Positions 1-8,119 are shown, numbered from the stretch's first letter. The stretch: DNA of 47,042 bases from Planctomycetota bacterium (GCA_019912315.1 JAIOJA010000068.1:1-47042); one strand, 5' to 3'. Numbers and translations: made by a program. Notes: generated by a model not told the origin, from the letters alone.

Positions 1-67
1 TGGCAAGCGCAGCGGGCGCAGTCGCGGCATCGGCGGGATTCAAGGCGGCAGCAGTTTCACGTTCCAT
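1..67 (-). CDS. N-terminal fragment of an unidentified protein (runs off the window edge)
   Basis: Reading the minus strand from the ATG at 67, an open frame of 22 codons continues to the window edge and begins MERETAAALNPADAATAP. A GGAG ribosome binding site lies 6 nt before this ATG, which is why I prefer it to the in-frame ATG at 90. The visible part is Ala-rich and has no recognisable domain, so the function is unknown. Confidence 0.4.
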   Translation of the reverse strand, partial: MERETAAALNPADAATAPAALA

Positions 68-507
68 GGCGTTCTCCAAAAGGGACGCCATCAAGCTAAC
101 ATGGCCTGCGACACAACCGGACGCTGGTGGTCATGCAGTTCCTGGAATGTGCCTCCAGTTGCCGGATCCTTCGTCGTCCCACTGTAGTAATTGCCGGATT
201 TGTTGGCTGGGGAGGTCAACATCCCTGCGGACGACCCTAACGACGTTCTCGTCCGACCTGCTTCATCAAGCTCGTTTGATGCAAACCGCCAGTGACATTC
301 TGTTGTCGGAGACGCATCACGTTTTTGGCGAACTACCACGGTTGGTAGCGGGCTGGGGGATTGGGGCATGGTCAGTGCCTGCGACATGGCTTCAATTGTA
401 CCCTGTGTGCCAGCATAGAGCACCGAAACTTCGGTTTATGGCGAGAACATTAGAAGCAGTATCTAAAACGTTGAAGTAGGCGCTTAACGCTTGCCGATAC
501 AGTCGGC
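68..507. other. Stretch with no recognisable gene
   Basis: About 440 bases between the partial gene at the left edge and the transposase remnant. Overlapping open frames exist on both strands (66-479 plus, 91-423 minus), but neither translation resembles a known family or has a convincing ribosome binding site. I see no tRNA, array or clear terminator. Next to an insertion-sequence remnant and a RAYT element, it may be decayed or mobile-element flanking DNA. Confidence 0.4.
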
Positions 508-605
508 ATGGAACTTACTGACGCGCAATGGGCCCTTCTGGAGCCCCTCATTCCCGTTCCCGTGCGGCGGGCCGACGGCAAGGGCCGTCCGTCCCACGGG
601 AAAAG
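508..605 (+). pseudogene. IS5-family-like transposase, N-terminal remnant
   Basis: The frame from the ATG at 508 reads MELTDAQWALLEPLIPVPV, then RRADGKGRPSHGKR. This is the characteristic start of IS5-group (DDE) transposases, which normally continue for 250 or more residues. Here the similarity stops after about 33 residues, at the REP-like repeat at 606-627, and no transposase core follows. What I see is therefore only the first tenth of the gene, probably interrupted by arrival of the RAYT element. No terminal inverted repeat pair for the IS was found. Confidence 0.7.
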
Positions 606-627
606 AAAAGGGGTCAGGCTACTTTTT
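606..627 (+). repeat. REP-like repeat, left boundary of the RAYT element
   Basis: The sequence is AAAAGGGGTCAGGCTACTTTTT. Its first 14 bases recur exactly at 1102-1115, inside the RAYT gene. Its last 11 bases (617-627, GGCTACTTTTT) recur in inverted orientation at 1386-1396, at the 3' end of the same gene. RAYT proteins are known to act on short repetitive extragenic palindrome-type sequences, so this is a good candidate recognition sequence. Confidence 0.7.
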
Positions 628-662
628 GTTGCCCCATTTATTGGCGGTTGTAGACTGATCCC

Positions 663-1394
663 ATGCCTCGGCCTGTTCGCAAATCTCCCGGTGATGCCTG
701 CTGCCATGTTATCAACCGGGGTAACGGGCGGGCCAACGTCTTCCACAAAGAGGACGACTTCCTCGCCTTCGAGCGCATCCTGTCCCTTGGCTGCGAGCGC
801 CATTCCATGCGCGTGCTGGCCTGGTGTCTGATGAACAACCATTTTCATCTGGTGCTCTGGCCGCGCCGCAAGGACGACCTGCCGCGCTTCATGCAGTGGG
901 TGACGACCTGTCACGTGCGGCGCTACCACCGGCACTATGAGGGCTCGGGGCATGTGTGGCAGGGGCGCTACAAAAGTTTCATCTGCCAGCCTGATCAGCA
1001 CCTGCTTAGCGTGCTGCGTTACGTCGAGCGCAACCCGGTGCGGGCCGGCATGGTCAAGCGCGCGCAGGACTGGCGGTTCTCGAGTGCGTGGCCGCCGGCC
1101 CAAAAGGGGTCAGGCACCCGCCTGCGCCAAGGCTCCGGCGCGAGCCAGACCGCTGTTGAGCCAGACCTCCAGCCCGCGTACCCACTTTCGCATTACCTGA
1201 CTGTCGGGCCGATCAAGCGCCCGAAGCCTTGGCTGCGGTTCGTCAACCGCGAAGAAGAAGCCGAGAAGCTGGAGCGTTTGCGTGAGGCCGTGGCACGTAA
1301 CGCCCCCTTCGGCGACGACGCCTGGCAGAAAAAGACGGCCAAAAGGCTGGGGCTGCAATCGACAATCAGGCCACGCGGGCGGCCTAAAAAGTAG
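663..1394 (+). CDS. REP-associated tyrosine transposase (RAYT, Y1_Tnp family)
   Basis: This 243-residue protein is a Y1/HUH single-strand transposase of the REP-associated type (COG1943-like), the class thought to mobilise REP sequences. The HUH motif is at H60-F61-H62 within CLMNNHFHLVLWP. The likely catalytic tyrosine is Y120 in the family signature LRYVERNPVRAG. The C-terminus (FGDDAWQKKTAKRLGLQST, ending RPRGRPKK) is typical and looks complete. Residues about 146-175 are an unusual insert between the DWRFSSAWP segment and the C-terminal region, and the insert begins with a copy of the REP-like 14-mer. An 11-bp inverted repeat brackets the gene, and it sits on a truncated IS5-like remnant. 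No strong ribosome binding site precedes the ATG. Confidence 0.9.
   Translation: MPRPVRKSPGDACCHVINRGNGRANVFHKEDDFLAFERILSLGCERHSMRVLAWCLMNNHFHLVLWPRRKDDLPRFMQWVTTCHVRRYHRHYEGSGHVWQGRYKSFICQPDQHLLSVLRYVERNPVRAGMVKRAQDWRFSSAWPPAQKGSGTRLRQGSGASQTAVEPDLQPAYPLSHYLTVGPIKRPKPWLRFVNREEEAEKLERLREAVARNAPFGDDAWQKKTAKRLGLQSTIRPRGRPKK
1102..1118 (+). repeat. Internal copy of the REP-like repeat, in frame within the RAYT gene
   Basis: AAAAGGGGTCAGGC at 1102-1115 is identical to 606-619 and is followed here by ACC. It is translated as part of K-G-S-G-T at about residues 147-151 without breaking the frame. Confidence 0.7.
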
Positions 1395-1396
1395 CC
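1386..1396 (-). repeat. Right boundary inverted repeat of the RAYT element
   Basis: AAAAAGTAGCC is the exact reverse complement of GGCTACTTTTT at 617-627. It overlaps the RAYT stop codon, so the pair delimits a segment of about 780 bp that contains just the RAYT gene. Confidence 0.6.
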
Positions 1397-1429
1397 GGCC
1401 TGTCGAGCGGGGCTCCTTAGGAGGCCGGC
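1394..1429. terminator. Hairpin between convergent genes
   Basis: GCCGGCCT (1394-1401) and AGGCCGGC (1422-1429) form a perfect 8-bp stem with a 20-nt loop. It spans the ends of the convergent RAYT and radical SAM genes. The loop is long and there is no T-run, so a terminator role is only possible. Confidence 0.35.
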
Positions 1430-3060
1430 AACCCTTCCCGATAGGAAATGCTCAAAGGTGGCTTCGCTGCCTGGGGCACTCGGTACTCGCGACGGATCAG
1501 CTTCGGGTGCTGGAACCAGTTCAACTTCAGCGTCAGGGCCGTCCAGATCGAGGCCGGTACGGCGCCGCCCGCCAGCAGGCGCTCTTTCAAGCTGGGCTTG
1601 CCAAAGACTTCGTACACACGTTGTTGCAGACGCCCCAGCTCGCGGCGCGCCTGGCGTGTTGGTCCGAACAGGCGCCCCGGCAGGAATGCGGGGTAGGCCG
1701 CGCGGATGAAGCCGGCGAACATGGCGGCTTTCTTGCGCATGATCGGGATGGGCGAGTCTTTCCATTTCAGGTAGCCGTTCAGGGCGACCTCGATCGTGCG
1801 GTAGATTGACGGCCCAAGACGGTCAAAGTCCTGCCGGAAGCAGTCGGCCTGCAGATCTTCGATCTGGCGTGCGGACATCGTCTCGTGCTTCACCAGCGAA
1901 TAGAAGCCAGTGCCCTTGTGCCAGTAGTGTGTTTTCGGGTCGTCCTCGATTTCCTGGTGAAACAGCTTTTCCTTCTTCACGCGATCGAAGAACGGCGTGC
2001 CGGGTACGGGGCCGTAAATCAGGAACTGTGAGAACGCGGGTTTCAGGGCAAGCAGCCCGTCGAGTTCCTCCTGAATGATCTCCGGAGTCTGGTAGGGGAA
2101 GCCGACGATCATGGATGCCAGCACGGTAATGCCGTGTTCGCGGAACTCATTGAAGACTTCATCCACCGGGCGCCCGGACTGCTTGGCGAAGCCCGAGCGT
2201 GTGCCCTCGTAGCCGATCCAGATGCCGTCGATCCCCATCTCCATGATCTCGGTGACGGTGAAGCGGCTGAGCGCGCGGACGCTGGCGAAACAGAACACCG
2301 AGATGGCCTTGCCGCCTTCGATCACGCAGTCGCGGAACTCCATGGCGCGCTCGCGGTTCAGCAGGAAATCTTCGTCCATGATCATGATGTTCATGTCCGG
2401 GTCGATCTCGTGGTACTTGAGCACGACGTTGTAGATGTCGCGCCCGGTGGGCAGCAGGCGTATGTGGCGGCGCTTGAAGAAGTGCGAGGTGCAGCAGAAG
2501 TCGCAGCCGTTGGCGCAGCCCAGCCCGGCGAAAACGATGCCGGTGCGCGACACGTGCTGACCGAACACGCGCAGGGGGTTGATCACCATGGGGTGAGTGT
2601 AGGGCATTTCGCGTTCGGGCTCACCGAGCAGGCGGCGCATGAAGGCGACACCCTCTTCGCGGCAGATGTGTTCGCCGTAGGGCTTCAATACTTCGTCGTC
2701 GAGTACGGTACCGTGGCTGCCCAGCACAATCTCGGATTGCGGGGCGTATTCGCGCACCAGGGCGACCATCTCCTCCATGATGTGAAAGGTGGCCAGGATG
2801 AACGAGATGCCGACGTAGCTGTAGCCCTTCTTGAGTTCGCGAATCAGCTCGGCCCGCGAGGGGTACTGCAGCACGACGGTGGGGGCGTCGAGGTTGGTGG
2901 CAATGTAGTCGAGCGAAAATTGCGTATGCAGCGAGCGCGGGCTGAACATGCCTTGCGCGCGGGTGACCTGGCCATACAGCAGCTCGTAGCCGACACTGGG
3001 TGCATCTCCGTAGGCCTCGCCGAGTGGGCGGCATACGCTGGTAAGCAGTACGTTTTTCAA
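1417..3060 (-). CDS. B12-binding domain radical SAM protein
   Basis: This 547-residue protein belongs to the cobalamin-dependent radical SAM group. The N-terminal ~150 residues look like the Rossmann-type B12-binding domain (hydrophobic strands, then a GSHGT motif near residue 115). The 4Fe-4S cluster motif CxxxCxxC is seen at C182, C186 and C189 (GCANGCDFC), followed by the usual SAM barrel with GIDGIWIGYEGT. The C-terminal ~150 residues are helical and basic, with no domain I recognise. The family performs methylations and ring or chain rearrangements, and the substrate cannot be told here. It is transcribed divergently from the MOSC gene, with about 200 bp of shared upstream DNA. Confidence 0.85.
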   Translation of the reverse strand: MKNVLLTSVCRPLGEAYGDAPSVGYELLYGQVTRAQGMFSPRSLHTQFSLDYIATNLDAPTVVLQYPSRAELIRELKKGYSYVGISFILATFHIMEEMVALVREYAPQSEIVLGSHGTVLDDEVLKPYGEHICREEGVAFMRRLLGEPEREMPYTHPMVINPLRVFGQHVSRTGIVFAGLGCANGCDFCCTSHFFKRRHIRLLPTGRDIYNVVLKYHEIDPDMNIMIMDEDFLLNRERAMEFRDCVIEGGKAISVFCFASVRALSRFTVTEIMEMGIDGIWIGYEGTRSGFAKQSGRPVDEVFNEFREHGITVLASMIVGFPYQTPEIIQEELDGLLALKPAFSQFLIYGPVPGTPFFDRVKKEKLFHQEIEDDPKTHYWHKGTGFYSLVKHETMSARQIEDLQADCFRQDFDRLGPSIYRTIEVALNGYLKWKDSPIPIMRKKAAMFAGFIRAAYPAFLPGRLFGPTRQARRELGRLQQRVYEVFGKPSLKERLLAGGAVPASIWTALTLKLNWFQHPKLIRREYRVPQAAKPPLSISYREGLPAS

Positions 3061-3262
3061 GATGCGCCTCGGTCTGAACCAAAGCGATCACCATATCCAG
3101 ATATCTGATTATAGCGAGTGGCAACATCGAGTCGGGTGCGGTGTGTCCCGTGGGCGCCGGCAGCGGCACTGAAAATGGGAAATATGTCATGCAATCCAAG
3201 GTGCCCAGTGGGAAACTCCGCGCGCGGACATATTCTGCACGGCTGAGCAGGAGGACTGTGTT

Positions 3263-3724
3263 ATGACAAATGCGAAAGTGCTGGGCTTGGCCATTGGCCC
3301 TGAAGGCAGCGACACTCCGTTGCACCGCGAAGCGCGTGACAGCGTAAAGCTGGTAGAGGGCGCGGGTGTAGAGGGGGACAAGAAGTACGGTCAGAGCAAA
3401 GGGCGGCAGGTCAACCTGCTGTCCGAGCGCAGCTACAAGTGGTTTGAGCGCAACTTTGGGCGTGAGCGTGAGCTGCCGGGCGGCTTTGGCGAGAACATCG
3501 TGATTTCAAGCGAGCTCGACCTCGCCTGGCTGGATCTGGGGCAGCGCATCACAATTGGCGACGCAGTAATCGAGGTGGTAACGCCGCGGTCGCCTTGTGC
3601 CGGCTTTACGGAGGCCGTTGACGGCGTGAAGGTCAGCCATTTTGTCGGACACGTCGGCTGGATGTGCGCGGTTGTAAAATCGGGCACGATCAAAGTCGGT
3701 GACAAGGCGGCACTGGACGAGTGA
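3263..3724 (+). CDS. MOSC domain protein
   Basis: This 153-residue protein is a stand-alone MOSC domain, the fold found at the C-terminus of molybdenum cofactor sulfurases and in YiiM-type proteins. Family features are visible: GRQVNLLSERSY, PGGFGENIV and PRSPCAGF, which carries the conserved cysteine. MOSC proteins bind molybdenum cofactor or carry sulfur from that cysteine; the partner enzyme is not in the window. An AGGAGG ribosome binding site precedes the ATG. Its TGA stop overlaps the ATG of the Sec peroxiredoxin by one base (TGATG), so the two are probably translationally coupled. Confidence 0.85.
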   Translation: MTNAKVLGLAIGPEGSDTPLHREARDSVKLVEGAGVEGDKKYGQSKGRQVNLLSERSYKWFERNFGRERELPGGFGENIVISSELDLAWLDLGQRITIGDAVIEVVTPRSPCAGFTEAVDGVKVSHFVGHVGWMCAVVKSGTIKVGDKAALDE

Positions 3725-4488
3725 TGGGAATGGCGACGCTGATCAGTCTGCTTGGTTTTGCCCTGGTTGTGTTCGGCGCATGGCTGTTCATGCCGGATGC
3801 GCCGGTTGTGCCGGTTCTGAGTGCTGGCGACATGCCCGGATTGATTGTCATGTTTCTGGGCGCGGGCTGGTCGCTGCTCGGGACCGTTCAGTTCATGCGT
3901 TTCGGGCGCGGTTTCATGGCCAAGGGCGCGCTGATTCTTTTGCTTCTGCTGTCGCTGGTCGGCACCGGTGGGATTAGCTGGTGGGTGCTGGCCGGCTCGG
4001 ATGTTCCTGCCCCGGTTGCCTTGGAGGACAAGCCGGTCCCGGCCTTTGAGCTGACCGATCAGAACGGAGAAGTCGTCAGCGATGTGAGCCTGCGAGACCG
4101 CCCCGTGGTGTTGATTTTTACGCGCGGCGTGTGGTGACCGTTCTGCATGAAAGAGCTGCGGGTCGCGCAGTCTGAGTACGAGGCGATAAAGCGGCAGGGT
4201 GGCGAAATCGTCGCGATCACCGCAGGCGCCCCTGAAGACGTGAAGGAGGCCGCCGCGAAGGCGGGGATCACGTTCCCGTTTCTGGCCGATCCCGAATTCA
4301 CGGCAATCGACCACTTCGGCATGAGGCACGAGGGCGCCCTGCCGGATCGCGATGCCGTGCGCCCCGGCGTGTTCTTCCTGGGCACGGACGGCACGGTTGT
4401 TCACTCAATTCAGCCTGCCAGCTATCGGTATACGTTTACGGGCGGGGATATCCGTGATGGGTTCGTCCGTGCCGTGACTTCGCCGTGA
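3724..4488 (+). CDS. Membrane-anchored selenocysteine peroxiredoxin-like protein (AhpC/TSA fold), UGA read as Sec at residue 138
   Basis: Read through the in-frame TGA at 4135-4137, this is one 254-residue protein. Residues 1-95 hold about three hydrophobic segments, so the redox domain is tethered to the inner membrane. Residues ~100-254 are a thioredoxin-fold peroxiredoxin: PVPAFELTDQNGEVV, a strand VVLIFTRGVW, then U138-P-F-C141, followed by FPFLADPE and PGVFFLGTDGTVVHS. In AhpC/TSA and bacterioferritin-comigratory-type proteins this position is Cys (W-C-P-F-C), so UGA stands exactly where the peroxidatic cysteine belongs. A SECIS-like hairpin follows. Without readthrough, both halves would be useless fragments. 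The likely role is reduction of peroxides or disulfides; which face of the membrane is not certain. Confidence 0.92.
4152..4173 (+). promoter_or_regulatory. Predicted bacterial SECIS element of the peroxiredoxin gene
   Basis: After the UGA at 4135-4137, CTGCG (4156-4160) pairs with CGCAG (4166-4170) around the loop GGTCG. Beyond a bulged G4155, AGA (4152-4154) pairs with TCT (4171-4173). The loop starts 23 nt after the UGA. A GGUC apical loop on a short bulged stem within ~16-37 nt of the UGA is what SelB recognises in bacterial SECIS elements. Confidence 0.75.
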
Positions 4489-4558
4489 CGACCAAAAGCT
4501 TGTAACCCCGGCGCTGATCGCTAGATTACGGAACCCCCAAGCTGATACGGTTGCCATC

Positions 4559-5062
4559 ATGAAGACGATTTCGCTGTTCGTCTTGCTTGCGTTTCTTGTT
4601 TCTGCCTGCGCGACCTCGCAGGAGTCGCGACTGGCCATGGAGCCCCGTGCCTACACCGAGGCGATGGACTGGCTGCGTGCCGATCTGATCGAGCTTGACC
4701 AGCATCTTGTTGGTTCACAGTACGACCTTGCTGTGCCCGACGCCGAGCGCGTGCACCAGTACGCCGGCGCTCTGGGGCGCTTCGAGCCCCCGCGTATCAG
4801 CAACGACTGGGCCGCGTTCGAAGAGTACGTCCGCCAGACCGAAGACATGCAACGCGCCACAGACCGTCTGCTGTACCTGGTGGAGCAACGCCGCAAAAGC
4901 GAAGCCAAGGAGCAGTTGTGGGCGGTCGCCGGGCGCTTCAACCGCTTGTCCGCGGAGTACGGCCCGGCCATCGAAGTGCGCCTGCTTGAGCAGGAGGAGA
5001 AACCCTTCGCCAGCCCCGAGGACTACCGCAGCGAATTGCCTGGTGAGTTGCGCTACCGGTAG
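4559..5062 (+). CDS. Predicted lipoprotein of unknown function
   Basis: The 167-residue product starts with a short signal peptide ending in a lipobox, FLVSACATS. The cysteine near residue 18 would be lipidated and the protein attached to a membrane. The rest is helical and charged (TEAMDWLRADLIELDQHL; TDRLLYLVEQRRKSEAKEQL), with no catalytic motif that I recognise. It stands alone between the peroxiredoxin and the zinc-ribbon protein, and no clear ribosome binding site is seen. Confidence 0.7.
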   Translation: MKTISLFVLLAFLVSACATSQESRLAMEPRAYTEAMDWLRADLIELDQHLVGSQYDLAVPDAERVHQYAGALGRFEPPRISNDWAAFEEYVRQTEDMQRATDRLLYLVEQRRKSEAKEQLWAVAGRFNRLSAEYGPAIEVRLLEQEEKPFASPEDYRSELPGELRYR

Positions 5063-5179
5063 GCAATAGCGCGGATTCGTCATGTTTTCGCAACGGTCGT
5101 GATTTCGCCGGACTCCCTTTGGCGATTTGCCCGCAAATGGCTACACTTGGGGATCGCCGGAACTTAGCCAGGAGGACTC

Positions 5180-7243
5180 ATGCCCCTCGCCACCGACTGT
5201 CCCCATTGCCTCAAAGAGTTTACGCTTCCGGACCATCTGTTCGGCAAGCGCATCAAGTGTAAGAGTTGTGGTGGAGTGTTTCGCGTGGGCGGTGCTTCCG
5301 CGCCGCCGACCGCCGATGACTTTGACGCACTCGACGCCGTAAACCAGACACAGGTTGATGCCCCGGCGATGGAGGATATCGGCGCGCCGACCCGTGCCAT
5401 GCCCGGGCGTCGTGGCGATGACTTCGCGACACAGCCGCCTGCTGCGAACGACGAGTTTGCCACCCAGTGGGGCGGGCAACCGGACGACTTCGCCACCGAA
5501 GACATGCACGCGGATGACTTTCAGACCGCCGTACCGCCTACCGGGGCCGTCGATTTCAGCGAGACCGTCCTGCCCGCCGCCGGCTCCTTGGGTGAAGACA
5601 CGGTTGGCGATACCTGGGGAGATACCGCTGCCGGTGATACGCAGGACGGACACTTCGCCGATTCCAGCGATACCGCGCACGACCTGCAGGATGACACCGC
5701 CGTCGACTACATTGACCCGACAACCGGTGATACGGTTGCGGACTACCTGCCCGATGATTCCAGCGACACGGCCGTTGATTACATTCCGAGCGACGAAGAA
5801 ATTGCCGCCGCGCAGGCCGAAGCCGGCGGTTTCGTTGAGGACGTAGTTGAGGACGTAGAAGTTGAGGACGTCGCGGTCGAGGATGTGGAAGTCACAAGCG
5901 ATGCTCCGAAACTTCCGGGCAAAGGGGCCAAGCTGCCCGGCAAAGGCGCGAAGCTGCCGGGCAAGGGTTCGCTCCCCGGCAAGGGCGCGAAACTTCCGGG
6001 CAAGGCCTCGTTGCCAGGCAAGGGTGACCTTCCCAAGGGTACGGCCAAGATTGACAAGGGCGTGAGCCCCCCGAAGGGAAAGAAGCTACCCGCTAAGGCC
6101 GGCAAACCCGGTGAGATTGGCGCGGCCAAGGAAAAGAAAAAGGGCGGCGGGCTGCTGGTGAAGGCGTTGCTGCTGTTCCTGCTGCTGGACCTGGTGGTGT
6201 TCGCGCTGCTGATTTACGTGCCGCAGGTGCGTGATGGCGTTGGTCTTGCCGGTACGCCTTGGTTGAACGACATCGCGAGTACCGTGGGCGGACACGTGGA
6301 CGGCGCGGATACTCCAGCGCCGCCGGACAACACGACCCCGCCAGACGACAATCCCCCGGACGATCCGCCGACGCCACCGGATGATCCACCGACGCCACCG
6401 GACGATCCGCCGACGCCGCCGCCGGACGACCCGCCGTTGCCGCCACCGGACGATCCACCGTTGCCGCCGCCGGACGATCCACCGATGCCGCCGCCGGATG
6501 ATCCACCGATGCCGCCGCCGGATGATCCACCCGCGCTGCCGCCGGATGATCCACCCGCGCTGCCCGACCCGGACCCCCAGCCGGATACAGAGCCGGGGCC
6601 GGACCCGTTCGAGTCGAAGTGGCCAAAGTATGAGCGACCGAAGCCCAAGCCGGCCGAGCCGGGCAGGGCCAGCGATTTCTTTGACGAAGACTTCGACAAC
6701 CCGCGCTATGAGTGGGATTGGCTGCCCAGCGGCGTGAAGTACGTCAAGGGCGTACCGGGCGTACCGGGCGCGCTCGAAGTCAGCGCCGGCAAGATGTTCC
6801 ACATGTCGGGCAATGTTGCCGCCGCCGAGGTGCGCCTGGAGATATGGCGTGACATGGATGCGCCGGATCTCAAGGTCACGGGTGGCAAGGCCAAGGGCTA
6901 TGAAGTGCACTTCCGCTTCATCGACCTTGCAAACTATCACGCGTTGCAGATTCGCGGCGACGGCTACTACCGTATCGTGCGTGTAAGCGGTGGACAGACG
7001 AAGACACTGGTGGGGGACTCAAGCGGCGACTACCTGCCCATCCCGCAGTGGGACCGCGATTCCCTGTACGACACAGTGGTGCTGACGTACCAGGGCGATA
7101 GCGTCGCAGCCAGCTTCAACGGGCGCCGTCTCGCCACCACTGCAAAGGGCACGGCGGGCGCCGGCAAAGTCGGCATCCGCAGCACTAACGGACTCAAGTT
7201 TGCCGTCGAGAAGTTCAGCGTCGACGAAGTGGAAGGCGAGTAA
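5180..7243 (+). CDS. Zinc-ribbon, single-pass membrane protein with proline-rich stalk and C-terminal beta domain
   Basis: This 687-residue modular protein has a good AGGAGG site upstream. Residues 1-36 are a CxxC...CxxC zinc ribbon of the MJ0042/prokaryotic finger type (CPHC, CKSC). Residues ~40-235 are acidic and Asp/Thr-rich (SDTAVDY repeats, EDVEVEDV). Residues ~242-290 are five or six basic LPGKG repeats. A transmembrane segment follows at ~327-349. Residues ~379-464 are a DDPPxPP-repeat linker, probably spanning the periplasm. The C-terminal ~190 residues resemble a LamG/DUF1080-type beta sandwich (VKVTGGKAKGYEVHFRF-like strands, then DSVAASFNGRRLATT). Such architecture is common in planctomycetes. 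The function is unknown; an inside-to-outside binding or signalling role is inferred. Confidence 0.75.
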   Translation: MPLATDCPHCLKEFTLPDHLFGKRIKCKSCGGVFRVGGASAPPTADDFDALDAVNQTQVDAPAMEDIGAPTRAMPGRRGDDFATQPPAANDEFATQWGGQPDDFATEDMHADDFQTAVPPTGAVDFSETVLPAAGSLGEDTVGDTWGDTAAGDTQDGHFADSSDTAHDLQDDTAVDYIDPTTGDTVADYLPDDSSDTAVDYIPSDEEIAAAQAEAGGFVEDVVEDVEVEDVAVEDVEVTSDAPKLPGKGAKLPGKGAKLPGKGSLPGKGAKLPGKASLPGKGDLPKGTAKIDKGVSPPKGKKLPAKAGKPGEIGAAKEKKKGGGLLVKALLLFLLLDLVVFALLIYVPQVRDGVGLAGTPWLNDIASTVGGHVDGADTPAPPDNTTPPDDNPPDDPPTPPDDPPTPPDDPPTPPPDDPPLPPPDDPPLPPPDDPPMPPPDDPPMPPPDDPPALPPDDPPALPDPDPQPDTEPGPDPFESKWPKYERPKPKPAEPGRASDFFDEDFDNPRYEWDWLPSGVKYVKGVPGVPGALEVSAGKMFHMSGNVAAAEVRLEIWRDMDAPDLKVTGGKAKGYEVHFRFIDLANYHALQIRGDGYYRIVRVSGGQTKTLVGDSSGDYLPIPQWDRDSLYDTVVLTYQGDSVAASFNGRRLATTAKGTAGAGKVGIRSTNGLKFAVEKFSVDEVEGE

Positions 7244-7262
7244 AGCGAGTTCTTTCGTATAT

Positions 7263-7296
7263 ACGAAGCCCCCGCGAATGCGGGGGCTTCGTGTTT
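7263..7296 (+). terminator. Rho-independent terminator
   Basis: ACGAAGCCCCCGC (7263-7275) and GCGGGGGCTTCGT (7280-7292) form a perfect 13-bp stem with loop GAAT, followed by GTTT. It closes the zinc-ribbon gene. Confidence 0.85.
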
Positions 7297-7385
7297 GCCG
7301 CGTGCAGCGCAAAAAGATGGACGCACATGCGGGCTGTGGCATTGCATTTGCCGCGCCCGCGATCATATTCCCGCATGAGGTCAGC

Positions 7386-8117
7386 ATGGCGCGCAGCAAC
7401 CCCGATCCCTTCGACTTTCAGCCGGGCAAGATCTTGTCCGGCAAGTATGTGATCGACGAGTTTCTGGGCGGCGGGTGGGAAGGCGAGGCCTACCTGGTAC
7501 GGGAAAAGGCGACGGGATTTAAACGCGTCGCGAAGTTCTACTACCCGGAACGCAACGAGGGCGGCACGTCACTGCGCGAGTACGTGAAGCGCCTCGAAAA
7601 GTTGTCCGACCTCAACAGTGTCATCCGCTACATGCACAGCGATTCCATTCGGCACAAGGGCGAGCGCCTGGATTTCATGGTCTCGACCCACGCACCGGGC
7701 AGGCAACTCAGCTACTACATCAAGAAGCGCGGCGGCGCACTGAAGCCCCTGGAATCACTGTTGATCCTTGAGCAGATTGCGGTCGGGCTCGAAGCGATTC
7801 ACTCTCGCGGCATGTACCACGGCGATGTACATGAGGACAACGTCATGGTTCGCCGCGTGGGCATTCACTACGAAGTCCGATTCCTGGATTTCATCCACCT
7901 GGGGCGCACTACCCGTGAGCGCAAGCGCGACGACGTGTACGACATGCTGACGCTCGTGCGTGACATGACCGGCGGCAAGCGCAAGTACGCTCGCCAGCCG
8001 GAGCTTGTCAAAACGCTGGTCAAGGGCGCGCGGCGGGATCTGATCTACAAGACGTTCCCGACCGCAAGAAGTGTTCTGAAATTCCTGCGCTCGAAGGACG
8101 CGCCGGACTTCGTCTGA
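7386..8117 (+). CDS. Small protein-kinase-fold protein
   Basis: This 243-residue protein has the kinase fold without membrane segments. The glycine loop LGGGWEGEAYLV is near residue 28, the VAIK-type lysine is in VAKFYY, and the catalytic loop is HGDVHEDNVMV (Asp and Asn present, HGD in place of HRD). The DFG position reads DFIHLG, so the metal-binding Asp is kept but the Gly is not. The activation loop is very short and no APE motif is obvious. It resembles RIO/lipopolysaccharide-kinase-like or divergent bacterial Ser/Thr kinases. Activity is plausible but uncertain. I start at the ATG at 7386, as the longer frame begins inside the preceding gene. Confidence 0.75.
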   Translation: MARSNPDPFDFQPGKILSGKYVIDEFLGGGWEGEAYLVREKATGFKRVAKFYYPERNEGGTSLREYVKRLEKLSDLNSVIRYMHSDSIRHKGERLDFMVSTHAPGRQLSYYIKKRGGALKPLESLLILEQIAVGLEAIHSRGMYHGDVHEDNVMVRRVGIHYEVRFLDFIHLGRTTRERKRDDVYDMLTLVRDMTGGKRKYARQPELVKTLVKGARRDLIYKTFPTARSVLKFLRSKDAPDFV

Positions 8118-8119
8118 TT

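Noticed and set aside
66..479. Open frames of 110-137 residues on both strands near the left edge
   Set aside because: They overlap each other, have no ribosome site or known homology that I can recognise, and are best left unannotated.
2134..3108. Long open frames antisense to real genes (for example 2134-3108, 22255-23466, 36397-37812)
   Set aside because: They lie wholly inside strongly supported genes, have low-complexity translations rich in Ala, Gly, Val and His, and reflect GC-rich third-position bias.
5911..6060. Possible CRISPR array because of repeated sequence
   Set aside because: The repeats are in frame, encode LPGKG units in a protein and have no unique spacers.
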